64,000 bases of DNA from Rhodococcus yunnanensis NBRC 103083 (GTDB lineage: Bacteria > Actinomycetota > Actinomycetes > Mycobacteriales > Mycobacteriaceae). Below the pieces are notes generated by a model that was not told where the DNA came from, searched no databases, and saw nothing but the letters and a program-made list of their open reading frames with translations. The first letter of the stretch is position 1; the number at the start of each line of letters is the position of its first letter. The DNA lies in assembly GCF_001895005.1 (NCBI RefSeq), contig NZ_BCXH01000010.1, positions 1 through 64,000 of the forward strand, read 5' to 3'. Shown in pieces: positions 8,005-16,760 of this stretch. A program made the translations under genes and the position numbers.

Positions 8005-9154
8005 CTGCGAGCACGGCCTCGACTGCCGTGTCGATGCCGCCGTGCGCGCGGACGTCTGCGCTGATCTCGGCCAGTCGGGCAGCGACGGCTGCCGAGGTGG
8101 CGACAGTGTCGACTGCCTCACGCAGGGCGTCGGCCGTCACGTCCTCCTCGGCCAGTTGCACTCCGACGCCGAGCGCGTCGAGGGTCGCCGCGTTGCCGAA
8201 TTGATCGACCGCTTGCGGTATCGCGACGGTCGGCACACCGAACCACAGAGCTTCGGTGCAGCCGCCCATGCCTGCGTGGGTGACGAACGCCGATGCGGCC
8301 GCCAGCACTGTCAGCTGTGGGACCTGCCGAAGGATCTCGATGTTCGACGGCACATCCCCGAGAGATGTCGCATCGACCCGGTAACCGATGGCGATGACGA
8401 CGTGCCATTCGGAATCCCTGAACGCCTCGATGCACGTTCGGTAGAAATCCGGTCGCTCGTTGAATCCGGTTCCGAACGACACGAGTAGAACTTTCCTGTT
8501 CTCCGGCGCAGTCCAGCACGCATCCGCCATGCGCACCGGGTCCAGACACGGACCGACGAACTGCACCGACGTCGGCACCCGATCGGCGTTCGGTTGCATC
8601 ACCCGCGGAATCAGCGACAACACCTCGGACGGATGCGATATCCAGTCCCAGGGATCGGCGTCGATACCGTTGTCTCGCAGCCACTTCGCGTACACATCGC
8701 GGTATCGACTGCCCGACGGCGAGTTCCGGATCGACGCGAGCACCTCGCCCATGTCCTCCTCGTACCCGTCCCACGCCACGTAGGTAGGCGAAAGCTGTAC
8801 TGCCCGAATGCCGTAGCGCCGACCGAGCAGCGGCGCCGCCAGCCCACCGATGTCGTAGAGCAGCAGGTCCGGGCGCTGCGCGTCGTAGAAATCGGTCAGC
8901 ACCGCATAGGACCCGATCGCCTCGTCGAGAAACACCCGCATCGCCGACGCCGGATCCTCGGGCCAGGCCTCGCTGCCCTGCGGCAGCGTCGAATCGTACG
9001 AAACGATATCGACCCCAGCAGGTTCGACGACGTCCTTCATCGAAGCACCGACCGCATACGTCACTCGGTGGCCGCGCGCCACCAACTCGGCGATCAGGCC
9101 GAGCGACGGATAGATGTGGCTGGGAGCGGTACATCCGATCATTGCAATATGCAC
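7985..9154 (-). CDS. GT1-type (MGT/UGT-like) glycosyltransferase
   Basis: This 389-residue GT-B fold protein has the N-terminal acceptor domain opening MHIAMIGCTAPSHIYPSLGL and a C-terminal donor domain with VLLVSFGTGFNER, VPQLTVLAAASAFVTHAGMGG and FGVPTVAIPQAVDQFGNA. This is the macrolide/antibiotic UDP-glycosyltransferase signature. Such enzymes move a sugar from a nucleotide donor to a small hydrophobic acceptor, often to inactivate drugs or to build glycolipids. No biosynthetic cluster surrounds it, so self-protection or lipid decoration is possible but unproven. The ATG at 9152-9154 starts exactly at the conserved first strand. A second related enzyme is at 47.1-48.3 kb. Confidence 0.88.
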   Translation of the reverse strand: MHIAMIGCTAPSHIYPSLGLIAELVARGHRVTYAVGASMKDVVEPAGVDIVSYDSTLPQGSEAWPEDPASAMRVFLDEAIGSYAVLTDFYDAQRPDLLLYDIGGLAAPLLGRRYGIRAVQLSPTYVAWDGYEEDMGEVLASIRNSPSGSRYRDVYAKWLRDNGIDADPWDWISHPSEVLSLIPRVMQPNADRVPTSVQFVGPCLDPVRMADACWTAPENRKVLLVSFGTGFNERPDFYRTCIEAFRDSEWHVVIAIGYRVDATSLGDVPSNIEILRQVPQLTVLAAASAFVTHAGMGGCTEALWFGVPTVAIPQAVDQFGNAATLDALGVGVQLAEEDVTADALREAVDTVATSAAVAARLAEISADVRAHGGIDTAVEAVLAASPRGR

Positions 9155-9195
9155 GTCACGACGGTAACTCCCGGGCGATGTCCGATTCCACCGAA

Positions 9196-9507
9196 TTACG
9201 GCTCGTTGGCCAGCAGATCCAGCAGACCGGGGAATCGTTCGTTCACCTCGGTGCGGCGCAAGGTGACCTTGCGACTGTTTCCTCGATCGACCTGAAAGAC
9301 GAGCCCCGACTCACGGAGCACCCGGAAGTGATGTGTCAGAGTCGATTTGGTGACACCGAGATCGAAGGACATGCAGGTGCGCTCGGCGCCGTCGTCGTCG
9401 CCGACGAGCTCGGTGATCACTTTCCGTCGCAATGGATCGGACAGCGCGGACATGACCGCACCCAGTTCCATCTCGGACACGTCCGGATGCCCGCTGACGT
9501 CGACCAT
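9196..9507 (-). CDS. ArsR-type winged-helix repressor
   Basis: This 103-residue protein is a single winged-helix domain: ELGAVMSALSDPLRRKVITEL, a recognition region LGVTKSTLTHHFRVLRESGLV and a wing QVDRGNSRKVTLRR. This is the ArsR/SmtB fold in its non-metal 'HTH_20' form, since no CxC metal site is present. It is divergent from the MFS transporter gene at 9595 over an 87-bp region holding two matching inverted repeats, so it very probably represses that gene and itself. ATG 9505-9507 starts the domain; the open frame upstream is a shadow of the MFS gene. Confidence 0.88.
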   Translation of the reverse strand: MVDVSGHPDVSEMELGAVMSALSDPLRRKVITELVGDDDGAERTCMSFDLGVTKSTLTHHFRVLRESGLVFQVDRGNSRKVTLRRTEVNERFPGLLDLLANEP

Positions 9508-9521
9508 GTCACCTCTCCCAA

Positions 9522-9583
9522 TAGGTACGGCTTGCGTCGTACCTAGATTTCTGCTGTTCTTGGTACGGCATTCATCGTACCTA
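9522..9583. promoter_or_regulatory. Paired operator-like inverted repeats between ArsR and MFS genes
   Basis: Two copies of an 8-8-8 inverted repeat are present. The first is TAGGTACG at 9522-9529 with CGTACCTA at 9538-9545. The second is TTGGTACG at 9560-9567 with CGTACCTA at 9576-9583 (one mismatch). Centres are 38 bp apart. Both share GGTACG-N8-CGTACC, a good size for an ArsR-type dimer, and sit where both divergent promoters must lie. Confidence 0.8.
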
Positions 9584-9594
9584 AGGGGGGCTCG

Positions 9595-10905
9595 GTGCAC
9601 TCGAAACCGACATTGGTCGTAGTACTCGCAGCACAGTTCGTCATACCGATGTCCATCGCGGGCACCGCGATCGCGCTGCCGGAGATAGCCGCCGACCTCG
9701 GCGAAAGTCCCGGGCCGCTGCAGTGGGTCGTCAACGGCTTCAATCTCGCGTTCGCGCTGTTCACCGTCGTGTGGGGTGCGGTGTCGGACCGAATCGGGCA
9801 CCACGTGTCCTTCCGCGCGGGCGTCGCACTGGCCGGTCTTGCAGGCATCGCCAGCGCCGCGGCACCGAATCTGCTGGTCCTCGACGGCGCCCGGATACTC
9901 GCGGGCATCGGCGCAGCTGCCGTGCTCGTCGGTTCGACGTCGATTCTGTCGAAGACCTACTCCGGCGCCGCCCGCGCGAGCGCATTCGCCGCGTTCGGCA
10001 CCGTCAACGGACTCGGCCTCGCACTCGGACCCACCATCGCCGGAATCCTCGTCGGCGGCATCGGATGGCGCGGAGTGTTCGTCGCCCAGGCCGTCGTCCT
10101 CGGCCTGGCCTTCGCCGGCACGTTGGCCATCACCGGAACGACGGGCGCCACTGGAACGACGGGAGCCGAGCCAACACGCCGCGCCCCGATCCTGGACCTC
10201 GGCGTGTTGGCTAACCCGCGGTTCCTTGGGCTGTGCCTGGTACCCGTCGCAGGCGCGGTCGGTTTCGTCACGCTCCTGACCTACCTGCCCGGTGCACTGA
10301 GCGGCATCGTCTCGATGAGCCCTGGGACGGCCGGGCTGTTCATGCTCACGATGACCGCTCCGGTTCTGCTCGCACCCGGACTGGTCGCGCGGATGATCAC
10401 CGCCGGTTTCGTACGCCCGATGACGATGATCCACATCAGTCTGGGAGCGCTGGTGATCGGCGATCTCGGGATGCTCGCACTGCGTCCGGACACCTCGGTG
10501 TGGTGGATCGTGGTTCCGATGATCCTGGTCGGGCTCGGATTCGGACTGCCCATCGGCCTGATCGACGGCGAAGCACTCGCATCGGTCCCCGTGGAGCGCA
10601 CCGGTACTGCCGCAGGTGTTCTCAACCTCTTCCGGATCGGCGGTGAAGCCCTGCTCGTCGCGGGATACGCCTGGCTGCTGGCGCATTTCGTGCATGCCGC
10701 CATGCCGGGGAATCCGAGCGCCGACGCGACCGCCGCGGGACTACCAGGATTCCCGGACGAGTACGCGCAGGCGTTCGGTCATGTGGTGACAATTCTGGCG
10801 GTACTCGTGGCCGTGACCGCTGTCGCGGTCGTCGTACTGATCCGGGTGAGCGAGAAGGGGGCGAGAGTCCCGCGCGTGGATGCTCCCGCAACGACGCCTT
10901 CGTGA
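9595..10905 (+). CDS. MFS efflux transporter
   Basis: This 436-residue major facilitator protein has about 12 membrane helices. It contains the A-motif-like GAVSDRIGHHVSFRAG after helix 2 and the drug-exporter C-type GLALGPTIAGILVGGIGWRGVF in helix 5. A central loop (about residues 180-200) holds a short in-frame duplication coding GTTGAT and GTTGAE. The start is GTG 9595 with a GGGGGG-type ribosome site. Expression is probably controlled by the divergent ArsR repressor through the two inverted repeats. Proton-driven export of a toxic compound is the likely role; the substrate is unknown. Confidence 0.87.
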   Translation: MHSKPTLVVVLAAQFVIPMSIAGTAIALPEIAADLGESPGPLQWVVNGFNLAFALFTVVWGAVSDRIGHHVSFRAGVALAGLAGIASAAAPNLLVLDGARILAGIGAAAVLVGSTSILSKTYSGAARASAFAAFGTVNGLGLALGPTIAGILVGGIGWRGVFVAQAVVLGLAFAGTLAITGTTGATGTTGAEPTRRAPILDLGVLANPRFLGLCLVPVAGAVGFVTLLTYLPGALSGIVSMSPGTAGLFMLTMTAPVLLAPGLVARMITAGFVRPMTMIHISLGALVIGDLGMLALRPDTSVWWIVVPMILVGLGFGLPIGLIDGEALASVPVERTGTAAGVLNLFRIGGEALLVAGYAWLLAHFVHAAMPGNPSADATAAGLPGFPDEYAQAFGHVVTILAVLVAVTAVAVVVLIRVSEKGARVPRVDAPATTPS

Positions 10906-10926
10906 CATGTCAGCAGGCACGGTAGG

Positions 10927-13359
10927 TTGACCGAACAGCGTCGACCGACGCCGTCACAGCTCTATCGAAGGTTCAGAGACAGTATGCGGGTTGACGGGCG
11001 CGACATTCCGGTGTCGGGGAGCCTGCTGCAACCGCTGGCTCGGCGTACCCGCGACATACAGCGCGTGGTGGTCTCGAGCATTCTGCTGGGCACGGTCATC
11101 GCGGGCTCGCTCATCACCAAGAATCAGTGGGACGCACTGGAAACGTCGGTGTCGGGCATCGTCGGAGTCCTCAGCCCGGACCAGTCGAATCTCGTCTACG
11201 TGCTGTACGGCATCGCGATCACCGCTCTTCCTTTCGGCATTCTCATCGGACTCATCGCAGGCCGCAAATGGAAGCTTCTTGCCGGTTACGCCGCCGCAGG
11301 TGTTCTCGCGGGCTTGGCGCTGTCCATCACCGGCACCGGGATCGCGACACCCGAGTGGCACCTCGACGTGCCGGACCGCCTCGGCACGCTCCCGTCGCAG
11401 GTCCTCGACGACTCACGGTGGATCGCGATGCTCGCCGCGGTTCTCACCGTGTCCGGTCCATGGCTACCCGCTCGGTGGCGTCGCCTCTGGTGGCTTCTGC
11501 TGCTCGCCTTCGTCCCGATCCATCTGTTCGTCAGCACGGTCGTCCCTGCGCGGTCGCTCTTCGGGCTGTCGGCCGGCTGGTGTATCGGTGCGCTGATAGT
11601 GCTGGTCGTCGGGACTCCTGCCCTCGAGGTCCCGCTCGACCAGGCTGCTCGGCTGCTCGCCGGACGCGGCCACGTGGTCGATTCGTTCAAAGTTCTCAAG
11701 CCTGCAGGCTCGGGTCCGCTCGTGCTGTCGGCGACGACCGAGGGAACTGCGCCTGCCGTCGTCGTCGAGATGTACGGGGAGAACCAGCGCAGCGGTGGTG
11801 CCCTGCGCCAGGCGTGGCGATGGTTGTCCTTCCGCAACAGCGAGAGTGCCCCGCTGCACGCCTCGATGCGACGAGCCGTCGAGCATCGCGCTCTGATGGC
11901 CATCGCCATCGGTGAGATCGGTGTGGCCAGCAGCAAACCGATCATGGTCGCCGCGCTCGCACGCGGGTGGGCTCTGTACGCCCACAGTGCGCCGCGCGGC
12001 ATGCCGGTCGACGAATCCTCGCCGGATTCGCTGGCCACCAGCATCTGGACGGGTCTGCACACGCTGCACACCAACCAGATCTCACACGGCGACCTACGCA
12101 GCGTCGAGATCAGGAACGACAACGGGCAGGCATTGTTCGGCGGATTCTCGTTTGCCGAACTCGGCGCGTCGGACGCCCAGATGCAGTCCGACGTCGCCCA
12201 GATGTTGATCTCGACGTCGGCGCTCTTCGGTGAGAAACGCGCGGTGCGCATCGCGATCGAGACCCTCGGTGAGGACACGGTGCTGACCGCGTCACGCAGG
12301 CTCACCCGCTCGGCGATTCCGGCACGCGTGCGCAAGTCCGTCACCGACGGCAAAGGCGTGATGAACGCTGTCCGCGACGAGGTTCTGCAACAAACGGGTG
12401 CGGACAAGATCAAAGCCGAACAGGTCACCCGATTCACTCGGAACCAGATCATTCAGCTGGTGCTGTTGATCGGACTGGTCTACGTCGCATATCCCTTCAT
12501 CAGTGCGGTGCCGACATTCGTCACGGAACTGAAGACCGCGAACTGGTCGTGGGCACTGCTCGGTCTCGCCGTGTCCGCGCTGACCTACGTCGGTGCCGCG
12601 GCGGCGCTGTGGGCGTGCGCGTCGGGCCTCGTCAGTTTCCGCAACCTGACGATCATGCAGCTGGCCAACACCTTCGCCGCCACGACGACACCCGCGGGCG
12701 TCGGCGGGCTCGCGCTGAGTGTGCGGTTCCTGCAGAAGGGCGGATTGGGGGCGGTGCGGGCAACGGCCGCGGTGGCACTGCAGCAATCGGTTCAGGTGAT
12801 CACGCACGTCTCGCTGTTGATCTTCTTCAGCGTCGTGGCAGGCACCTCGGCGGATCTGGCGCATTTCGTCCCCGACCCGACCGTGCTCTATCTGATCGCC
12901 GGTGTTGCGCTGGGTATCGTCGGTACGTTCATGTTCGTCCCGACGCTTCGGCGGTGGCTGCGCAATGCGGTACGGCCGCAGCTCAAAGAGGTGTTCGGTG
13001 AGCTCGGCGACCTCCTGAAGGATCCGAAGCGGTTCTTCGTCATCATCATCGGATGTGCGGCAACCACTCTCGGTGCCGCTCTTGCACTGTGGGCGAGCAT
13101 CGAGGCATTCGGAGGCGGGACCACGTTCGTCACCGTCACCGTCGTCACGATGATCGGTGGAACTCTCGCCTCCGCCGCTCCCACCCCTGGCGGCGTCGGC
13201 GCGGTGGAAGCCGCATTGATCGGTGGGCTCGCCGCATTCGGACTACCTGCCAGTATCGCGGTGCCGTCGGTGCTGCTCTACCGGGTTCTGACATGTTGGC
13301 TGCCCGTCTTCTGCGGCTGGCCGACGCTTCGCTGGTTGACACGAAAGGACATGGTCTGA
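10927..13359 (+). CDS. Flippase-like membrane protein (LPG synthase TM domain) with degenerate kinase-like domain
   Basis: This protein of 810 residues has three parts. Residues about 40-240 hold several membrane helices. Residues about 260-480 form a cytosolic domain resembling a degenerate protein kinase, with HTNQISHGDL standing where HRDxxxxN would be. Residues about 500-800 carry the lysylphosphatidylglycerol synthase/UPF0104 flippase-type membrane domain, with NTFAATTTPAGVGGLALSVRFL and ASAAPTPGGVGAVEAALIGGL. The related MprF and AglD membrane domains move lipids or lipid-linked sugars. A TTG at 10927 is the open start; ATG 10984 (MRVDGRDI) with upstream GAAGG is a good alternative. The stop overlaps the next start (ATG within TGATG). 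Confidence 0.8.
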   Translation: MTEQRRPTPSQLYRRFRDSMRVDGRDIPVSGSLLQPLARRTRDIQRVVVSSILLGTVIAGSLITKNQWDALETSVSGIVGVLSPDQSNLVYVLYGIAITALPFGILIGLIAGRKWKLLAGYAAAGVLAGLALSITGTGIATPEWHLDVPDRLGTLPSQVLDDSRWIAMLAAVLTVSGPWLPARWRRLWWLLLLAFVPIHLFVSTVVPARSLFGLSAGWCIGALIVLVVGTPALEVPLDQAARLLAGRGHVVDSFKVLKPAGSGPLVLSATTEGTAPAVVVEMYGENQRSGGALRQAWRWLSFRNSESAPLHASMRRAVEHRALMAIAIGEIGVASSKPIMVAALARGWALYAHSAPRGMPVDESSPDSLATSIWTGLHTLHTNQISHGDLRSVEIRNDNGQALFGGFSFAELGASDAQMQSDVAQMLISTSALFGEKRAVRIAIETLGEDTVLTASRRLTRSAIPARVRKSVTDGKGVMNAVRDEVLQQTGADKIKAEQVTRFTRNQIIQLVLLIGLVYVAYPFISAVPTFVTELKTANWSWALLGLAVSALTYVGAAAALWACASGLVSFRNLTIMQLANTFAATTTPAGVGGLALSVRFLQKGGLGAVRATAAVALQQSVQVITHVSLLIFFSVVAGTSADLAHFVPDPTVLYLIAGVALGIVGTFMFVPTLRRWLRNAVRPQLKEVFGELGDLLKDPKRFFVIIIGCAATTLGAALALWASIEAFGGGTTFVTVTVVTMIGGTLASAAPTPGGVGAVEAALIGGLAAFGLPASIAVPSVLLYRVLTCWLPVFCGWPTLRWLTRKDMV

Positions 13360-14438
13360 TGCCCACCGCAGACGAACTTCTCGGAACCGGGGTCGTCGAC
13401 GATCTCGTCGACTGCCTCGGGCTCGAGCTACCTCTGACCGCGGCGACCGTAGACGGGTTCGACGGCGCGAGCCTGAGCGCTCGTGCTCGACTCGTCCGTG
13501 ACGGCCTGCTCGCCGAACTTCCCTCCGACCACGCCGAATTCGAGGCCGTCGTACGGTCGGCACTGCTGCGTGACGATTTCGCCGGCTGGATGATCTGGCC
13601 GGTGACCGAGGCTCTCGCAGTCCGGGCCACCGCCGGGGACGCGGACACGTTCGATTCGGGGCTGGCTCTGCTCGCCGATCTCACGTCCCGGCTGACCGGC
13701 GAATTCGCCATTCGGACGTTCCTCGACGCCGATCTGGATCGCACCCTGGCGACGGCGCTGACCTGGACGACGCACGACGACCCGCATGTCCGACGCCTTG
13801 CCACCGAGGGCACACGGCCGTTCCTCCCGTGGGCCCGGCGGGTGCCTGCCCTCACCACGAGGCCCGATGCGACCCGCGAGATCCTCGGCGCGCTCTACCG
13901 GGACGAGTCCGACTACGTTCGGCGATCGGTCGCCAACCATCTCAACGACATCAGCCGCACCGATCCGGCTCTCGTCGTCGCACAGGCCACCGGGTGGACC
14001 GAGAACGCGGACGCGAACACGCCGAAACTGGTGCGGCACGCACTGCGGACCCTGATCAAGAAGGGCCATCCCGACGCGTTGTCCCTCCTCGGTTTCGGCG
14101 CTCCCACCGGTGTCGCCGTCGAAGATCTGGTGCTCACACCGTCGGATGTTCCGACCGGTGGTGACCTCGCGTTCGGCTTCGACCTGGTCAACGATTCCGA
14201 TTCCGAGCGGTCCGTGGCCGTCGACTACGTCATTCACCACGTCAAGGCCAACGGCTCCCGTACCGCGAAGGTGTTCAAGCTGACCACCCGCTCCCTTCCA
14301 CCCCGTTCACGTGTCCCGGTCGCACGTACGCATTCGTTTCGGCCGATCACCACACGGCGGTACTACCCCGGCGAGCATCTGGTGGACATTCAGGTCAACG
14401 GCCTTACACTCGGTGGAGCAAAGTTTTGGCTCGGGTGA
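13359..14438 (+). CDS. AlkC-like DNA alkylation repair protein
   Basis: This 359-residue protein is built of HEAT-like alpha repeats (residues about 20-270; for example DDPHVRRLATEGTRPFLPWARRVPAL and SDYVRRSVANHLNDISRTDPALV) followed by an Ig-like beta domain (about 275-355, VEDLVLTPSDVPTGGDLAFGFDLVND). That order matches AlkC, a non-base-flipping DNA glycosylase that removes methylated bases; the related AlkD lacks the Ig-like domain. The ATG at 13359-13361 overlaps the TGA of the membrane protein upstream, so the pair is translationally coupled. Why a repair enzyme is coupled to a flippase is not obvious. Confidence 0.83.
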   Translation: MPTADELLGTGVVDDLVDCLGLELPLTAATVDGFDGASLSARARLVRDGLLAELPSDHAEFEAVVRSALLRDDFAGWMIWPVTEALAVRATAGDADTFDSGLALLADLTSRLTGEFAIRTFLDADLDRTLATALTWTTHDDPHVRRLATEGTRPFLPWARRVPALTTRPDATREILGALYRDESDYVRRSVANHLNDISRTDPALVVAQATGWTENADANTPKLVRHALRTLIKKGHPDALSLLGFGAPTGVAVEDLVLTPSDVPTGGDLAFGFDLVNDSDSERSVAVDYVIHHVKANGSRTAKVFKLTTRSLPPRSRVPVARTHSFRPITTRRYYPGEHLVDIQVNGLTLGGAKFWLG

Positions 14439-14572
14439 ACCTGTCCGACGATTCCCACGATCGCGCGTGCCGTGCACTGGTACGGTTCGTTGACCGGGTC
14501 GGGACCCGATTACGACACGATCACCCAGCGCGTCGTACTGTCCGCGCGAAATGATCCCGAACGAGAGGTCTC

Positions 14573-16411
14573 ATGTCGGTGGGAGGCTTTCTCGCATCAC
14601 AGGCGAAGCTGTCCGGCCCCCTCTCCGGTGACGTTCGCAGATCGGATGCTGTCCTCGGCGCCGAGGAACATGCCCTGAACCGGGGTCCGAACAACGAACG
14701 GTGGGCACGGGTCCTCATCGGGGGCCTGGCGATGTCGTTCGGGCTCGCCGGAATTCTGATGATTCCGTCGGGCCAGTTCACGTCGGCTCGGTCGATCTAC
14801 GTCGCTGTCGCGGCCCTGTCCACCGTCCCCGTTGCCGTGGTCTGGTTCCTCAGCTCGTGGTCACGCCGTCGACTCGCGAATGTGTACGTCCTGTACGCCG
14901 ACATCGGAATCCTGGCGGTGATGCTGTCGTTCGAGACTCCGTTCATCGCGATGGCGGGCTCCGCGATGTTCTCCGTCGTCGCCGTGTTCGCGATCGTCAG
15001 CACATCACCGCGGACTCTGGCACTGCACCTCGTCGGGGCGACAGCAGCGCTGCTGCTCATCGCCGTTCTCTCGATTCTCGACGGCACCAACCCGTGGACC
15101 GTCGCGTCACAGGCGGTGATCTTCGGGTCGCTGTTCGCAGTCCCCTTCGCCCTTCGGCCCTACATTCGGCATCTTCGGCGGCAGGCTCAGGTCGCCCTGC
15201 GAGATTCGCTGACGGGGCTGTGGAATCGACGCGGCTTGTTCGACGTCGTCGAGCATCTGAACAAGGCCGACGTCAGTACGCGCACCGGCCCGAGCGTCAT
15301 CGGCGTCATGGTCATCGACATCGACCGGTTCAAATCCATCAACGACACCTACGGTCACCCATCCGGCGATGCCGTTCTCGTCGAGGTCGCGAATCGACTG
15401 TCCCACGCGGCATCGAAAGATTCCGCGGTCTCACGCCTCGGCGGCGACGAGTTCGTCTGCGTGCACATCGGATCGCCCACCGAGGTCGACGAAGCGGAGA
15501 GTCGAATCCGTGCGGCCCTGGAGGAATCCTTCAGCGGGCCGCCCTTCACCACCAGTATCGGATCGGCGGGCGACCACATCATCAAGGGTGATGCGACGGG
15601 CGCTCTGGTTCGACGCCTCGTCGCACTCGCCGACATCGAGCTCTATCGGAACAAGACACAGCCGAGATCCGTCGACCCCGGTGCCAGAGCCGATCCGCTG
15701 CAGATACGCCAGCGCATGACATCTCTCATCGAATCCGGTGGCCCGACCGTTGTGTTCCAGCCGATCTGCAACACCGCGACTCGTGCGGTCGTCGGATTCG
15801 AAGCACTGTCCCGGTTCCCGTTCGGGCACGGATCACCGATGATCTGGTTCCGGGACGCGACGCAGGCAGGAATCGGTACTCGGCTCGAGCTCGCTGCCAT
15901 CGACAACGCACTGCGCGCAATGGAGACTCTGCCTGCACACGCGTTCGTGTCTCTGAACGCATCCGCCGAAACGATTCGGTCGACCGACCTGCACGCCCGG
16001 CTGGCACCGCACATCGGTACCCGCACGCTGTACCTGGAAATCACCGAACACGAACGCGTCGACGACTACCGATCCGTCGCCCGGTCGGTGGAAGACCTAC
16101 GAGCAGCGGGAGTTCGCATCTCCGTCGACGACGTCGGTGCGGGATTCTCGGGCCTGCGCCAGGTCGTCGAGCTCAAACCGGATGCACTGAAGGTCGACTA
16201 CGCGCTGGTGCACGGCATCGACAAGGATCCAACCCGCAGGGCAGCTGCTGCTGCCCTTGCGGGTTTCGCGAGGGAGGTCGGATCCACCCTCATCCTGGAA
16301 GGCGTCGAGACATCCGGTGAACTGCGCGTCGCCCTGGAACTGGGCGTCGAGATGGTGCAGGGTTTTCTCACCGGGCGCCCGGATGTGCCGTCCGCCTACG
16401 CCGAGAGTTAG
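14573..16411 (+). CDS. Membrane GGDEF-EAL c-di-GMP enzyme
   Basis: This 612-residue protein has about five to six membrane helices (residues 45-195), a GGDEF domain with intact GGDEF at 290-294, and an EAL domain starting near 385 with EAL at 410-412, LEITEH, DDVGAGFSG and KVDYALVHG. The cyclase site looks intact, but the RxxD inhibitory site is missing (Ala at the Arg position). The EAL domain has DDVGAG where most active enzymes have DDFGTG, so phosphodiesterase activity is less certain. Start ATG 14573 follows GAGAGG. It stands alone between AlkC and a convergent ABM gene and overlaps the latter by 4 bp. Confidence 0.9.
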   Translation: MSVGGFLASQAKLSGPLSGDVRRSDAVLGAEEHALNRGPNNERWARVLIGGLAMSFGLAGILMIPSGQFTSARSIYVAVAALSTVPVAVVWFLSSWSRRRLANVYVLYADIGILAVMLSFETPFIAMAGSAMFSVVAVFAIVSTSPRTLALHLVGATAALLLIAVLSILDGTNPWTVASQAVIFGSLFAVPFALRPYIRHLRRQAQVALRDSLTGLWNRRGLFDVVEHLNKADVSTRTGPSVIGVMVIDIDRFKSINDTYGHPSGDAVLVEVANRLSHAASKDSAVSRLGGDEFVCVHIGSPTEVDEAESRIRAALEESFSGPPFTTSIGSAGDHIIKGDATGALVRRLVALADIELYRNKTQPRSVDPGARADPLQIRQRMTSLIESGGPTVVFQPICNTATRAVVGFEALSRFPFGHGSPMIWFRDATQAGIGTRLELAAIDNALRAMETLPAHAFVSLNASAETIRSTDLHARLAPHIGTRTLYLEITEHERVDDYRSVARSVEDLRAAGVRISVDDVGAGFSGLRQVVELKPDALKVDYALVHGIDKDPTRRAAAAALAGFAREVGSTLILEGVETSGELRVALELGVEMVQGFLTGRPDVPSAYAES

Positions 16412-16701
16412 ATGTCCCGGACGCTGTACTTGGTCAAGCTGGGGACACCGGCGAGCAGCGGTCCGAGATCGGTGATCTTGCCGGGACCCTCACGGAATTC
16501 ACGGTACTTCGCGTCGGCCTCGGCGGACTCCCAACGCTCGTAGGCGATCCAGTGGCCTTCGTCGGCGTCGTCGACGAGCACGTCGACTCCGAGGCATCCC
16601 TCGAACGCACGCGTGTCGGCGAGGATGCGCCCGAGGACGACCTTCGCGTCGTCGAGGGTTTCGGTCTTCAACTTCAGATCGAGCAAGGCGATGAGCGCCA
16701 T
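16408..16701 (-). CDS. Antibiotic biosynthesis monooxygenase (ABM) domain protein
   Basis: This 97-residue ferredoxin-like protein of the ABM fold reads ALIALLDLKLKTETLDDAKVVL, ILADTRAFEGCLGVDVLVDD and HWIAYERWES, the usual beta-alpha-beta arrangement with a conserved WES-like Trp. Relatives are cofactor-free quinol monooxygenases, haem-degrading enzymes or proteins of unknown role. The N-terminal Met is preceded by AGGAGAC, a good ribosome site. Its stop overlaps the stop of the convergent GGDEF-EAL gene. It may be co-transcribed with the spermidine synthase-like gene upstream, 59 bp away. Confidence 0.82.
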   Translation of the reverse strand: MALIALLDLKLKTETLDDAKVVLGRILADTRAFEGCLGVDVLVDDADEGHWIAYERWESAEADAKYREFREGPGKITDLGPLLAGVPSLTKYSVRDI

Positions 16702-16760
16702 CCGTGTCTCCTGATCATCGTTCTTCGATTACCTGTTCACACTATCGACATGACAATCAT

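Noticed and set aside
9508-10695. Upstream extension of the ArsR gene into the MFS gene
   Set aside because: The added residues are low-complexity and fall on the reverse strand of the transporter. The winged helix begins right at the ATG at 9507.
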